From Roseinatronobacter sp. S2 (GTDB taxonomy: Bacteria; Pseudomonadota; Alphaproteobacteria; Rhodobacterales; Rhodobacteraceae), in contig NZ_CP121113.1 in the NCBI RefSeq assembly GCF_029581395.1, positions 3,282,001 through 3,346,000 of the forward strand: a DNA stretch of 64,000 bases. The letters are read 5' to 3'. Of this stretch, positions 41,808 to 51,484 are shown piece by piece. Made by a program: the position numbers and the translations under genes. Numbering within the stretch: position 1 is the first letter of the stretch; each line of letters begins with the position of its first letter. The notes beneath the pieces were generated by a model. The model made no database searches, had not been told where the DNA came from, and was given only the letters and a program-made list of their open reading frames with translations.

Positions 41808-44324
41808 ATGAGCCAGGGACTGGAGCGCGCTCGTCATGCGGTGATACGCAAGACCAACGTGCCAGCCCTGCTGGCATTTGTGGTCGTGATCGCGGGTTGG
41901 ATTGCTGCCGAAACACAGTCCCGCAACACATATATTCAGGCCCAGCGGAATTCGGTTCTGGCACAGGCAGCGGTATTGCGCGCCGATCTGGAAGGCACTG
42001 TAAACGGCACGATCCAGCCTGTCCGCGGATTGATTGCCACAATCGCAACCGAACCCGACATGGACCAGACCCGCTTTGCAGAACTGGCCAGCAGGTTGAT
42101 CGAAGACCAGCAAGTGCTGCGCAACGTAGGTGCAGCGCCCGATATGGTCATACAGATGATGTATCCGATTGCGGGCAACGAACAAGCGATTGGTCTGGAT
42201 TATACACGCCATCCGGACCAACGCGAAGCCGCGTTGCGCGCGCGGGCTTTGGGCCAACTGGTGCTGGCCGGACCGGTTGATCTGTTACAGGGCGGGCAAG
42301 GGTTTATTGGCCGCTTTCCGGTATTTCTGCCGCGCGAGGATGGCACGTCCGAATTCTGGGGGCTGGTGTCCGCGGTCATGGATGTGGATGTGCTGTATCA
42401 GCAAGCCGGGCTGGACGACGATCTGCCATTTGCCGTGACGCTGACAGGCCGCGACGCAACCGGCGCGCAAGGGCCTGCGTTTTTTGGCCCCACAGTCACA
42501 CAAGAAGACGAGCCGGTGATAACATATGTGCAACTGCCGACAGGGTCTTGGCAAATTGCGGCCTTGCCGCATGGGGGCTGGCAAACGCAACCGCCACAGA
42601 TATGGACCACGCGTGCGCTGCTGTTGCTGGCCGCGGTGTTGATTCTGGGGCCAAGCATCCAGATGGGCCGCCTGATGGAAGCGCGCCAACATGCCATTAG
42701 AGAACTAAAATCCGCCAATAATATCCTGCACCGCCAGATGCAGGAACGCGAAGCCGCGCGCGTTATCCAGCAAGAAACAGAGGCGCAGTTGCGATACAGC
42801 CTGCAACAGCAACAGGACGTAACAAACCGCTTTCAGGATGTGGCCGATATCAGCCGCTCCTGGGTATGGGAAGTCGACGCAGACCTGCGCTTTACACACG
42901 TGTCGGACACGTTCCTTAGGCTGACGGAACTGCCCGCCGAGTCGGTGCTGGGCCATACCCGTGCAGAAATTTTTGCCGATAACCCCGAAGCGCTGCAAAG
43001 CGCCGATTGGGATACGCTGGCCGCACGCGTTGCGCGGTGGGAACCCTTCTCCGGCTTCGTGCACCGCATGGTCACCGCGAAGGGCCGCGAATTGTGGGTT
43101 CAGGTGTCCGGCTCTCCGATCTTTGATGCGCAAGGCCAGTTTGCGGGCTATCGGGGCGCGGGCATGGATGTGACGGAAATGCAGGTTGCGCGCGCCGCCG
43201 CCGAAGAATCGAACCGCATCAAAACCATGTTCCTTGCCAATATGAGCCACGAAATACGAACGCCACTTAACGGCGTTCTGGGCATGGCAGAGGCCCTGCG
43301 CGAGGTGTTGCCGGACCCCGCGCACCAGAAAATGGCCAAGACCATCCGTGACAGTGGCGAAGGTTTGCTGCAAATTCTGAACGACATCCTCGATATCTCG
43401 AAGATCGAAGCCGGTAAAATGCTTCTTGATGAAGCGCATTTCAACCCGGAAGACGTGGTCAATCAGGTCGTTGCATTGCACAGCCCTTGCAGCATCGAGA
43501 AGGGGCTTGATGTGCTGGTCAAGACGGGAGATGCGAAAACAGTGATGCGCCGGGGAGATCCGCACAGGGTGCGGCAGGTTATCCACAATCTTCTGAGCAA
43601 CGCGATCAAGTTTACCGATCAGGGTGAAATCACCATCACCTTGCGCAATGCACGCGATGCCCCTGTTGAAATCGAAGTGCGTGATACCGGCATCGGCATG
43701 ACCGCAGAACAACAAGAGTGCATATTCGAGGATTTCACGCAGGCTGACGGGTCAATCACACGCCGGTTTGGGGGCACAGGGTTGGGCATGTCCATCGTTC
43801 AGCGCCTGATGACCCTGATGAACGGAACTATTTCTGTCAACTCGGTCCTGGACGAAGGAACCACTGTTCATCTGAAGCTTCCCCTGCCAGTGTCCGACGA
43901 AGCCCCCGTTGCACAACAGACACCAATCGTCGATCTGTCGGGACTTCGGCTGCTTGTCGCGGATGACATGCGCACCAACCAGTTGGTATTGCAAGCACTT
44001 CTAAGCGACACTGGTGCGGCGATCACCACAGTGGACAATGGCGCGCAGGCCGTCGACGCATGGGCCGGGGGCGAATTTGATGCGGTGCTGCTGGATATAT
44101 CGATGCCGGTTATGGATGGCCCGTCAGCATTGGCCGAGATGATCCGCATTTCGGATGCCCGAAATATGCCGCGCCCGCGCGCAATCGCATTCACCGCGAA
44201 TGTGATGCACCATCAGGTTGAAGGATATCGCGCCGCCGGTTTCATAGCATGTATCGCCAAGCCGCTGAATAAGGCCGATCTTATGGCCCAGATTGCGGCA
44301 GTCGCAGGTCGTGGACGCGCGTGA
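41808..44324 (+). CDS. Hybrid histidine kinase: CHASE-PAS-HisKA-HATPase-REC
   Basis: 838 residues. A first span (about 19-36) and second span (about 266-284) enclose a periplasmic CHASE-type sensor (QTRFAELASRLIEDQQVLRNVGAAP). A coiled coil (290-340), a PAS domain (DISRSWVWEVDADLRFTHVS to GAGMDVTE), a kinase core with H481 in MSHEIRTPLNG, HNLLSNAIKF, DTGIGM, GGTGLGMSIV, and a receiver domain with D763 in LLDISMP and the IAKPL lysine follow. Such kinases need an Hpt partner, and none is visible nearby. The 238 bases before it (41570-41807) hold no gene. Confidence 0.92.
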   Translation: MSQGLERARHAVIRKTNVPALLAFVVVIAGWIAAETQSRNTYIQAQRNSVLAQAAVLRADLEGTVNGTIQPVRGLIATIATEPDMDQTRFAELASRLIEDQQVLRNVGAAPDMVIQMMYPIAGNEQAIGLDYTRHPDQREAALRARALGQLVLAGPVDLLQGGQGFIGRFPVFLPREDGTSEFWGLVSAVMDVDVLYQQAGLDDDLPFAVTLTGRDATGAQGPAFFGPTVTQEDEPVITYVQLPTGSWQIAALPHGGWQTQPPQIWTTRALLLLAAVLILGPSIQMGRLMEARQHAIRELKSANNILHRQMQEREAARVIQQETEAQLRYSLQQQQDVTNRFQDVADISRSWVWEVDADLRFTHVSDTFLRLTELPAESVLGHTRAEIFADNPEALQSADWDTLAARVARWEPFSGFVHRMVTAKGRELWVQVSGSPIFDAQGQFAGYRGAGMDVTEMQVARAAAEESNRIKTMFLANMSHEIRTPLNGVLGMAEALREVLPDPAHQKMAKTIRDSGEGLLQILNDILDISKIEAGKMLLDEAHFNPEDVVNQVVALHSPCSIEKGLDVLVKTGDAKTVMRRGDPHRVRQVIHNLLSNAIKFTDQGEITITLRNARDAPVEIEVRDTGIGMTAEQQECIFEDFTQADGSITRRFGGTGLGMSIVQRLMTLMNGTISVNSVLDEGTTVHLKLPLPVSDEAPVAQQTPIVDLSGLRLLVADDMRTNQLVLQALLSDTGAAITTVDNGAQAVDAWAGGEFDAVLLDISMPVMDGPSALAEMIRISDARNMPRPRAIAFTANVMHHQVEGYRAAGFIACIAKPLNKADLMAQIAAVAGRGRA

Positions 44325-44352
44325 CGCCTTGCCGCCGGACACGGGCGCAGTG

Positions 44353-44376
44353 TTGCGGGTAGCGGCGCGCCCGCAA
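44353..44376. terminator. Stem-loop between convergent genes
   Basis: TTGCGGG (44353-44359) pairs with CCCGCAA (44370-44376) in the 58-base gap between the histidine kinase (+) and the epimerase (-). Placement suits a bidirectional terminator; no T-run. Confidence 0.5.
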
Positions 44377-44382
44377 TCCCTG

Positions 44383-45273
44383 CTATTTCGCAACCTTGTC
44401 GCGCCAGCCATGCTTGGGGGCAAAGCCCACAAGTTCGCGGGCCTTGTCGATTGCATAAAATGTCTCATGCCCAGAAATGTCGCGGCGCAGGGGCACATCG
44501 GGGTAAAAGCGCGCAATGATTTCAGCCGCCGGAATATCAACAGATGTGTCGGCATTTGCCACGTTGAACACCTGATAACCCAGCCCGTCGGTGCGCAGGC
44601 AACACTCAACCATATGGCCCAGATCACGCGCGTCTATATAGCCGAAAATATTGCGACGGCGCAGTGCCGCGTCCTGAACAAAGGCAGGGAACATATCGGC
44701 ATATTCATGCGGCTCAATCACGTTGTTGATGCGCAGCCCGTAAATGTCGATCCCTGTTCGCGCCTGAAAGGATCGCGCCGTCACCTCGTTTGCGACTTTC
44801 GACATGGCGTAGCTGTCATGCGGGACGGTGGGGTGGGCTTCATCCACCGGCAAATACTCTGGCCGCTGTTCACCATGTGCAAAGCAAACCCCGTAGGTCG
44901 TTTCTGATGATGCAAAAATAACCTTGCGGATGCCCAGCTTCACGGCGGCTTCGATCACATTATAGGTGCTTAGGGTGTTTACGCGAAACACTTCGGAATC
45001 CGGGCCGATCAGAATGCGCGGGATCGCTGCAAAATGCACCACGGCATCAAAACGCGGGGCCCCTGCGGGATCATCCAGTTCGTCCAGCCCGGCCAGCCCC
45101 GACATCGCGGAATACACCTGCCCGATATCTGTCAGATCCACCCTAAGGTTATCCACGCGCAGATCATCCAGCGGCACCAGATCGGCGTTCAGCACCCTGT
45201 GCCCCTGATCAAGCAACCAGGATACGGCATGTTTGCCCGCCTTGCCGGAGCCGCCGGTAAAGAAAATTCGCAT
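44383..45273 (-). CDS. NAD-dependent epimerase/dehydratase (extended SDR)
   Basis: 296 residues with the nucleotide motif FTGGSGKAGKHAV (TGxxGxxG) at the N-terminus, DAVVHFAAIP after the second strand, SSETTYG and the catalytic YAMSK. It belongs to the UDP-sugar epimerase / uronate dehydrogenase branch, but no residue I can see decides the substrate. It follows the TRAP system D genes on the same strand after 88 bases and may process the imported compound, for example a sugar acid. Confidence 0.82.
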   Translation of the reverse strand: MRIFFTGGSGKAGKHAVSWLLDQGHRVLNADLVPLDDLRVDNLRVDLTDIGQVYSAMSGLAGLDELDDPAGAPRFDAVVHFAAIPRILIGPDSEVFRVNTLSTYNVIEAAVKLGIRKVIFASSETTYGVCFAHGEQRPEYLPVDEAHPTVPHDSYAMSKVANEVTARSFQARTGIDIYGLRINNVIEPHEYADMFPAFVQDAALRRRNIFGYIDARDLGHMVECCLRTDGLGYQVFNVANADTSVDIPAAEIIARFYPDVPLRRDISGHETFYAIDKARELVGFAPKHGWRDKVAK

Positions 45274-45361
45274 TGATGATCACCTGTGTGGTTTGGCCGG
45301 ATTGGCTGTGAAGGCAAGGTAAGAGACAAGCGCCCCCCGATGCAAGCCTTGCAGAATGTCG

Positions 45362-46654
45362 CTACATCGTATTCGGCAGGAACAGCACCAGCGCCGGAAA
45401 CAGGATCAGCAGGATCAACCGGATCACATCCGTCACGACAAAAGGCAGCACGCCACGGAATATGGTCGTTAACCGCACGCCTTTAGACAAGGTATTGATA
45501 ACGAATACATTGATGCCCATGGGCGGGGTGATCATGCCCAATTCCGCCACCATGACGATAATGACACCAAACCATATGGGGTCGAACCCCAGATGCATGA
45601 TGACCGGAAACACGATTGGCACCAGAAGCAGGATCATCGCCATCGTATCCAGAATGCAGCCCGCGATGATAAAGGCGATCAGGATCAGCGCCAGCGTGCC
45701 ATGCGCGGACATGTCCAGCCCGACCAGCCATGCCGTCAGTTTCTGGGGGGATCGGGTGATGGCCAGAAAATAGCCAAACAGCACAGCCCCGATAAGCACA
45801 GTAAAGATGGAGACCGAGATGCGCAGCGTTTCGACCAACGCGCCCAGTATCTTGTCGGTATTCAACTGCCCCCGCGCGACCCCGATTGCCAATGTCGCGA
45901 TTGCGCCAAGCGCCGATGCTTCGGTCGGGGTGGCAACACCCAGATAGATGGCCCCGATCACGGCGGCAAACAGCACCATCACGGCCCAGACACCCGACAG
46001 TGACGCCACAGCTTCGCGCAGCACGAACGGCTGCCCCTCCGGCAAGCCGCGCCCATAGGCAATGCGGATGGTCAGCATATACAGCACAATCGCCATCAGC
46101 CCGGGAATGATGCCCGCAATAAACAACTGGCTGACATCGGTTTCGGTGATGAAGGCATAAATGACCATCACCACAGATGGCGGGATCATGATGCCCAGCG
46201 TGCCGCCCGCAGCAATAACGCCGGTGGCCATATCCTCGCGGTAGCCATAGCGGCGCATTTCGGGCAGGGCCACGCGGGTCATCGTGGCCGCCGTGGCGAC
46301 CGAACTGCCCGATATGGCCGCAAACCCGCCACAGGCCACGACCGTGGACATGGCAACCCCGCCGCGCAGCGGGCCGAACCATGCGCTGGCGGCACGAAAC
46401 ACCTCGCGGCTCAGGCCGGAATTGGTGGCCAGCGCCCCCATCAGAATGAAGAACACAACAAGGCTTAGATGAAAATCCGTCAAGATCCGAATGGGCGATG
46501 TGGCCAGCAGGTTCAGCGCGGGGTTCCAGCCGCGTATAGCGGCAAAACCACCCACACCGACCAAGGCCAGCGCCACGCCCACCGGAACACGCAGCAACAG
46601 CATGGCAAACAATGCGGCAAAACCGCTTATGGCGACAATGTCAGCGTATGCCAC
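45362..46654 (-). CDS. TRAP transporter large permease (DctM family), system D
   Basis: 430 residues with DctM hallmarks: ALATNSGLSREVFRAASAWFG, CGGFAAISGSSVATAATM, GIMIPPSVVMVIYAFI, GVATPTEASALGAIATL, and GMITPPMGINVFVIN near the C-terminus. Its start overlaps the small-permease end by 14 bases. It operates with the DctQ and DctP proteins encoded just upstream. Confidence 0.93.
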   Translation of the reverse strand: MAYADIVAISGFAALFAMLLLRVPVGVALALVGVGGFAAIRGWNPALNLLATSPIRILTDFHLSLVVFFILMGALATNSGLSREVFRAASAWFGPLRGGVAMSTVVACGGFAAISGSSVATAATMTRVALPEMRRYGYREDMATGVIAAGGTLGIMIPPSVVMVIYAFITETDVSQLFIAGIIPGLMAIVLYMLTIRIAYGRGLPEGQPFVLREAVASLSGVWAVMVLFAAVIGAIYLGVATPTEASALGAIATLAIGVARGQLNTDKILGALVETLRISVSIFTVLIGAVLFGYFLAITRSPQKLTAWLVGLDMSAHGTLALILIAFIIAGCILDTMAMILLLVPIVFPVIMHLGFDPIWFGVIIVMVAELGMITPPMGINVFVINTLSKGVRLTTIFRGVLPFVVTDVIRLILLILFPALVLFLPNTM

Positions 46655-47168
46655 GGGTGACCTCTTTGAAATCCAGATCTTCGGACGAGTCGACCTGTTC
46701 GCGCCCAGTGATGATGCGCACCAGCTTTATGGAAATGGTCACAACACTGGCCGCGATCCCTGCCCAGATCAGCCCCAGAAACGGCCAGACCGGGATGCGC
46801 AGGTCAAAGGTGGTTTCGCCTGATATGCGCGCGCTGTCCACACGCCCCAGCATTTTCCACGCAACAAGCACCGCAAAGAACAGCAGGAACGTCCACGCAA
46901 TGGCGTCAATCGCGCGGCGAATGCCCGGGCTGACAGTTTGCGCCACCAGATCGACCTGCACATGTCCGCCCCTTAACCCGATCACCGCAAAGCCCCATGC
47001 CAGACACGCCCCCAGCAGCAGGCGCGAAAAGTCGAAACTGTCCGGGATCGGCCAGGCAAAAACATATCGCCCAAGCGTCGAGGCCACGACCAGCAGCGTC
47101 ACGGCCCCCAACAGGACAGCCGCAACCAGTTCCACAGCGCGCATGTATAGATCAAGCAGACGCATCAT
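46641..47168 (-). CDS. TRAP transporter small permease (DctQ family), system D
   Basis: 175 residues, four spans (AVELVAAVLLGAVTLLVVAST first) and the FDFSRLLLGACLAWGFAVIG motif. It is separated from the binding-protein gene by 81 bases containing a strong hairpin, and its end overlaps the large-permease gene. Confidence 0.9.
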   Translation of the reverse strand: MMRLLDLYMRAVELVAAVLLGAVTLLVVASTLGRYVFAWPIPDSFDFSRLLLGACLAWGFAVIGLRGGHVQVDLVAQTVSPGIRRAIDAIAWTFLLFFAVLVAWKMLGRVDSARISGETTFDLRIPVWPFLGLIWAGIAASVVTISIKLVRIITGREQVDSSEDLDFKEVTRGIR

Positions 47169-47200
47169 TGCGGCACCACCGGGTTATGCAAGAAACAAGA

Positions 47201-47237
47201 TCGCGCGCGCCGGAATTTCACTGCGCGGCGCGCGCGA
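47201..47237 (-). other. Stem-loop between binding-protein and permease genes, system D
   Basis: TCGCGCGCGCC (47201-47211) is the exact reverse complement of GGCGCGCGCGA (47227-47237); 11-bp stem, 15-base loop. It follows the binding-protein stop by 12 bases on the coding strand. Likely mRNA-stability or attenuation element. Confidence 0.65.
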
Positions 47238-47249
47238 AGGTTTGCGGGC

Positions 47250-48275
47250 TTATTCGTAGGCCGCGCCAACAGCCTGAAGGCGTGCTGTCAGGTCATCCAG
47301 CGCGGCTTGCGGGTCGTCAAGTCCGGCATTCGCAGCCGCTTGCGCCCATTCTTCGCGCAACTGGTCGGACAGGGCCTGCCATTGTGTCATCTGATCCTCA
47401 TCGGGGGTGTAGAAAACATGCCCTTCCTGATCGACAAGGCGCGCACGCCCCGACGATTCCTGCTCGGCCCATGCCGCGTTGATCCGTTCGGACCATTCGG
47501 GCGTGCAATGTGCGTCAATCACCTCGCGGTTTTCGGGGGACAGGCTGTCATAAACGCCTTGGTTCATGGCGTAAACAAATGTCACCGAATACAGCGGCAG
47601 GTCCAGATGATGGGTGACAATATCAGCCACATTGAACACCGACAGGCTGTGCCACGGCGACACAGTCGCATCCGCGCCACCGGATGACAGGATAGCGCGC
47701 ATTTCGGGAACAGGAACCTGCACAGGGCTTGCGCCCATCAGGCTGATCATGCGCGCAATCGTGCCCTGCGGGGGGCGGATATTCATGCCCGCATAATCAC
47801 CGGGTTCAGCGATGGGGCCACGCGTGGCATGAAATGTGCCCGGATCATGCAGGTTGACCAGACAGACATGCACATCGGGCATTTCCTGCGCGGCATGCTG
47901 CATATACCATTCATGCAAGGCGCGGTTGGCGGTGGTGCCATTCGACACAAGGAACGGCAATTCGCCTGCGGCAATAATGGGGAAACGCCCCGCCTGATAG
48001 CCCGGATTGACGAAAGCAATATCGACGATGCCATCACGCGCAAGATCGTAATGGTCGGGTGCCGACCCAAGCTGCTGGGCCGGATACAGATCAACCTGAA
48101 TGCGCCCCTCGGATGCGGCGGCGATTGAATCCGCCCATTCGGTCATGCCATCCGTATGCACTTCGTGCACTGGCGGCAGCCAGTGCGACAGTGCGAGGCT
48201 TACTTCTTGTGCGGTCGCAGCGCCGCCCATGGCCATAGCCAGCGTTGCCACTGTCATCATTACCTTTGCTGTCAT
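47250..48275 (-). CDS. TRAP transporter periplasmic binding protein (DctP family), system D
   Basis: 341 residues starting MTAKVMMTVATLAMAMGGAATAQ behind a clear GGAGG site; the frame is open 22 codons further upstream but without a signal-peptide start. DctP segments: LALSHWLPPVHEVHTDGMTEWA, YPAQQLGSAPDHYDLARDGIVDI, NIRPPQGTIARMISLMGASPVQVP with the ligand-binding arginine, and ILSSGGADATVSPWHSL. It opens the TRAP system D group, downstream of the MarR gene. Confidence 0.92.
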   Translation of the reverse strand: MTAKVMMTVATLAMAMGGAATAQEVSLALSHWLPPVHEVHTDGMTEWADSIAAASEGRIQVDLYPAQQLGSAPDHYDLARDGIVDIAFVNPGYQAGRFPIIAAGELPFLVSNGTTANRALHEWYMQHAAQEMPDVHVCLVNLHDPGTFHATRGPIAEPGDYAGMNIRPPQGTIARMISLMGASPVQVPVPEMRAILSSGGADATVSPWHSLSVFNVADIVTHHLDLPLYSVTFVYAMNQGVYDSLSPENREVIDAHCTPEWSERINAAWAEQESSGRARLVDQEGHVFYTPDEDQMTQWQALSDQLREEWAQAAANAGLDDPQAALDDLTARLQAVGAAYE

Positions 48276-48366
48276 GCTGTATCCTCCCTGATGTCTGCAT
48301 GGATTGGTTTGTTGATGCGTGGCACGCTGGGGGCCACACAACGATGTGCGTTTCGCTGCGCGGGGC

Positions 48367-48861
48367 CTATAGCCGCTTCAGATTGGAAATAACCCGGTCC
48401 AGCGCGGCCAGCAGGTCTGTAACTTCGGCGTCACTGAACCCTGCCAGCGTTTGCTCTTCCACGGCCTGCGCCTTGCGCGTCAGCTCAGCCGTAATCTGTT
48501 CACCAAGCGTTGTGGCCCATACGGCATTGCTGCGGCGGTCCCCTTCGACCGCGCGGCGTTCTACAATTCCGTTGGCTTCCAGCCGGTCCAGAATAGGCAC
48601 CAGACTGGACCGCTGAAGCCCCACAGCTTCCGCCACACGGTGCTGCGGCTGGCCGGGATTGGCGCAGATAATGGACAAAAGCCCCAGATAGCGCGCAGCA
48701 CCGCCATGGTCGGGCGTGCAGGCCTCGAAAGATTTATAGGCCAGAATTTGCGCCATGCGCAGGCGGAAGTTGATGCTGCCAGCCAGTTCCGGCTGCAACG
48801 CCAGATCACCTTGCGGCGCGTCGTCCAAATCAGGTTTCGCCAAAACAGATTTTGCCAGCAT
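48367..48861 (-). CDS. MarR-family transcriptional regulator
   Basis: 164 residues with the MarR winged helix: LGLLSIICANPGQPQHRVAEAVGLQRSSLVPILDRLEANGIVER, wing DRRSNAVWATTLGEQI. Divergent from the acyl-CoA ligase operon with a palindrome between them, and upstream of TRAP system D on its own strand. MarR proteins in this setting (CouR, HcaR types) commonly release DNA on binding an acyl-CoA, which fits the ligase product as inducer. Confidence 0.9.
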   Translation of the reverse strand: MLAKSVLAKPDLDDAPQGDLALQPELAGSINFRLRMAQILAYKSFEACTPDHGGAARYLGLLSIICANPGQPQHRVAEAVGLQRSSLVPILDRLEANGIVERRAVEGDRRSNAVWATTLGEQITAELTRKAQAVEEQTLAGFSDAEVTDLLAALDRVISNLKRL

Positions 48862-48881
48862 TGTTCTGCACCATATTGATT

Positions 48882-48905
48882 GATGTCGAACTATTCGATA
48901 ACATC
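48882..48905. promoter_or_regulatory. Probable MarR operator
   Basis: TCGAA-CTA-TTCGA (48886-48898) is a perfect palindrome flanked by GATGT and ACATC, a MarR-sized site 21 bases from the marR start and 52 bases from the ligase start. Both promoters could be controlled from it. Confidence 0.6.
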
Positions 48906-48956
48906 ACATATATCTTTTGTCCAGCCGTTCTTTCGGCACAAGCTGGAGCACCACCA

Positions 48957-50675
48957 ATGACCCCGACCCCCGCCCCCGCCATCTGGCCTGCAAATCACGA
49001 TGGCCTTGCACTTGTGGATATGACGCTTGGCGACATGCTGGACGGGCAGGCCGCGACCTTCGGGGGGCGCATGGCGGTTTGCGTGGATGATGCGGCGCGC
49101 GGCGCATCCGTCACATGGACATATGCGCAACTGCGCGATCATGCTGACCGTGCAGCGCGGGGCATGATTGCGCTGGGTGTGCAGGCAGGCGACCGCGTGG
49201 CGCTAATGGCCCCGAACTGCGCGGAATGGGTCATGCTGGAATACGCGCTGGCCAAGGTGGGCGCGGTTCTGGTGACGGTCAACCCCGCGCTGAAACGCGA
49301 TGAACTGGCCTATGTGCTGGCGCAGGGCCGCGTCAGCGCGCTGATTTTTACCCCACAGTTTCGCGGTGCAGATATTGCGGCGGATTTACTGGCGCTGATG
49401 CCCGATCTGGGCAACATCACAAACGGGCACCGCACCGCGCCTGCGGAATTTCCGCTGTTGCGCAATCTGGTGTGCATAGGTCAGGGCGGCAGCTGTTTCG
49501 CGCGCCCCTTCGCGGATATGCTGGATTTGGGCGACACAGTGCCCGACAGCGCACGCCAGTCCCGTCAGGCCGCGGTTCAGACCCGCGATGTGGCGCAAAT
49601 TCAATATACCAGCGGCACCACCGGCAAACCCAAGGGCGCAATGCTGACGCATTATTCCACGCTGAACAATGCCCGCCTGATGGCCGATCGCGGCGGCTAC
49701 ACCCCGGATGATGTCATGCTGTCGGCCATGCCGCTGTTTCATACGGCGGGCTGTGTGTGCAATGTGATGGCCATGCTGGCCTGTGGCGGGTGTCTGGTCA
49801 CGATGGATGCCTTTGACCCCGCGCGCATGCTGGCCCTGTGGCAGCGCCACAGCCCGACATTGCTGAATGCAGTGCCAACCATGATGACCCGCATGCTGGA
49901 ACACCCCGACGCCGCGCAGACCAATATGCGCACGCTGCGGCGTGTCATCTCTGGCGGGACAAGTATTCCCCCCAGCCTGATGCGGCGCATGCGCGACCAG
50001 ACGGGGGGCGAGCCGCTGATCATCATGGGCATGACCGAATGCAGCCCTGTCATAACCCAGACATGGCCGGGTGACGATCTTGACACGCGGCTGCAAACGG
50101 CTGGCACCCCCCTGCCCCACACGGAAATCCGCATCATAGACCCCTACACAGGGGCGGTCGTGCCCTTTGGCACGGCGGGCGAATTGTGCATACGGGGCTA
50201 TCTGACCATGGCGGGCTATTTCGACATGCCCGACAAGACCGCGGAAACCATTGACAGTGACGGCTGGCTGCATAGCGGTGATCTGGCGGTGCTGGAAGAA
50301 AGCGGCCATTTGCGCATCGTCGGGCGGTTGAAGGATATGGTCATTCGCGGTGGTGAAAACGTGTATCCGGTGGAAATTGAAACCTGCCTTCTGGATCACC
50401 CGTCTGTCAGTCAGGCGCAGGTTGTGGGTGTGCCCGATCCCGAACTGGGAGAGGAGATTTTTGCCTTCGTCGTGCTGACAGATGGCGGCACGGCCACAGA
50501 AACCGACTTGCAAGGGTTTTGCAAAACCCGCATGGCACGCCATAAGATGCCCAAATACATTTCCCTTGTGGACCGGATGCCCATGACAGCAAACGGCAAA
50601 ATCCAGAAATTCGCCCTGCGACATGCAGCAGCGACGGCCATTGCGGATGGCACGATAAAGGCGGTGCGCAGATGA
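48957..50675 (+). CDS. Acyl-CoA / aryl-CoA ligase (ANL superfamily)
   Basis: 572 residues of the AMP-forming ligase family: P-loop YTSGTTGKPKGAML, SGGTSIPPSLMRRM, GMTECSP, DGWLHSGDLAVL, the hinge RLKDMVIRGGENVYP, and the C-terminal lysine in NGKIQKFAL. It activates a carboxylic acid to its CoA thioester. Start at the ATG at 48957 (CTGGAG site), not the upstream start in the promoter. Followed with an ATGA overlap by an enoyl-CoA hydratase and then an SDR, the set for beta-oxidation of one acid, aromatic or aliphatic. Confidence 0.92.
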   Translation: MTPTPAPAIWPANHDGLALVDMTLGDMLDGQAATFGGRMAVCVDDAARGASVTWTYAQLRDHADRAARGMIALGVQAGDRVALMAPNCAEWVMLEYALAKVGAVLVTVNPALKRDELAYVLAQGRVSALIFTPQFRGADIAADLLALMPDLGNITNGHRTAPAEFPLLRNLVCIGQGGSCFARPFADMLDLGDTVPDSARQSRQAAVQTRDVAQIQYTSGTTGKPKGAMLTHYSTLNNARLMADRGGYTPDDVMLSAMPLFHTAGCVCNVMAMLACGGCLVTMDAFDPARMLALWQRHSPTLLNAVPTMMTRMLEHPDAAQTNMRTLRRVISGGTSIPPSLMRRMRDQTGGEPLIIMGMTECSPVITQTWPGDDLDTRLQTAGTPLPHTEIRIIDPYTGAVVPFGTAGELCIRGYLTMAGYFDMPDKTAETIDSDGWLHSGDLAVLEESGHLRIVGRLKDMVIRGGENVYPVEIETCLLDHPSVSQAQVVGVPDPELGEEIFAFVVLTDGGTATETDLQGFCKTRMARHKMPKYISLVDRMPMTANGKIQKFALRHAAATAIADGTIKAVRR

Positions 50676-51484
50676 CAAATCCCCCCCTGCTGACAAAACG
50701 CGAAGGCGCGGTTCTGGTCTTGACACTGAACCGGCCCGAAGCGCGCAATGCCCTTAGCCCCGAACTGATTTGCCGGCTGGCCGACACGCTGGCCGATGCG
50801 GCTGAAGACCCGGAAATACGTTGCATTATTCTGACCGGCGCGGGCGAGCATGCGTTTTGTTCGGGCGGCGATCTGGCGCTGTCACTGCCGCTTCTGTCGG
50901 GGGCGCGTGCACCCCAAACCGACTGGGACCACCGTTTGCTGAATGAAGACGGTCTTGATGCGCGCATCGCTTTTCGCGGGTTTGAAATGAACAAACCCGT
51001 CATTGCCGCCATCAATGGCCCGTGCATGGCGGGTGGTATGGAAATGCTGCTGGGCACTGACATCCGGCTGACTGTCCCCCATGCGCGCTTTGCGCTGCCG
51101 GAAGCGGCGCGCGGGGTCATTCCCTTTGCGGGCGCATTGGTGCGACTGCCGCGCCAGATACCCTATGCGCTGGCCATGGAAATGTTACTGACAGGGGCTG
51201 CCATCGATGCCGAAACCGCGCTGAAAGCAGGGCTTGTCAGCCGAATTGTCCCCGCTGATGACCTGATGCCCGCCGCGATGGAAATTGCCCAGCGCATTGC
51301 GGAAAACGCGCCCATTGCGGTGCGTGAAATCAAGCGCACGGTCACGGCGGCAAGCGGGCTGACGTTAAATGACGGGTTCGATCTGGAAGACCGTGCCAAG
51401 GATGTTGTCATGGCCACAGATGATGCGCGCGAAGGGCCGCGCGCCTTTATCGAAAAACGCAAGGCGGTGTATCATGGGCGCTGA
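50672..51484 (+). CDS. Enoyl-CoA hydratase/isomerase (crotonase) family protein
   Basis: 270 residues: LTLNRPEARNALSPELI, the oxyanion-hole segment GAGEHAFCSGGDL, NGPCMAGGMEMLLGTDIRL, and LPEAARGVIPFAGALVRLPR, where the second catalytic acid normally lies. It hydrates the enoyl-CoA derived from the ligase product, or cleaves it as feruloyl-CoA hydratase-lyases do; the sequence alone does not decide. Starts inside the ligase stop (ATGA) and overlaps the SDR start by 11 bases. Confidence 0.9.
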   Translation: MTNPPLLTKREGAVLVLTLNRPEARNALSPELICRLADTLADAAEDPEIRCIILTGAGEHAFCSGGDLALSLPLLSGARAPQTDWDHRLLNEDGLDARIAFRGFEMNKPVIAAINGPCMAGGMEMLLGTDIRLTVPHARFALPEAARGVIPFAGALVRLPRQIPYALAMEMLLTGAAIDAETALKAGLVSRIVPADDLMPAAMEIAQRIAENAPIAVREIKRTVTAASGLTLNDGFDLEDRAKDVVMATDDAREGPRAFIEKRKAVYHGR

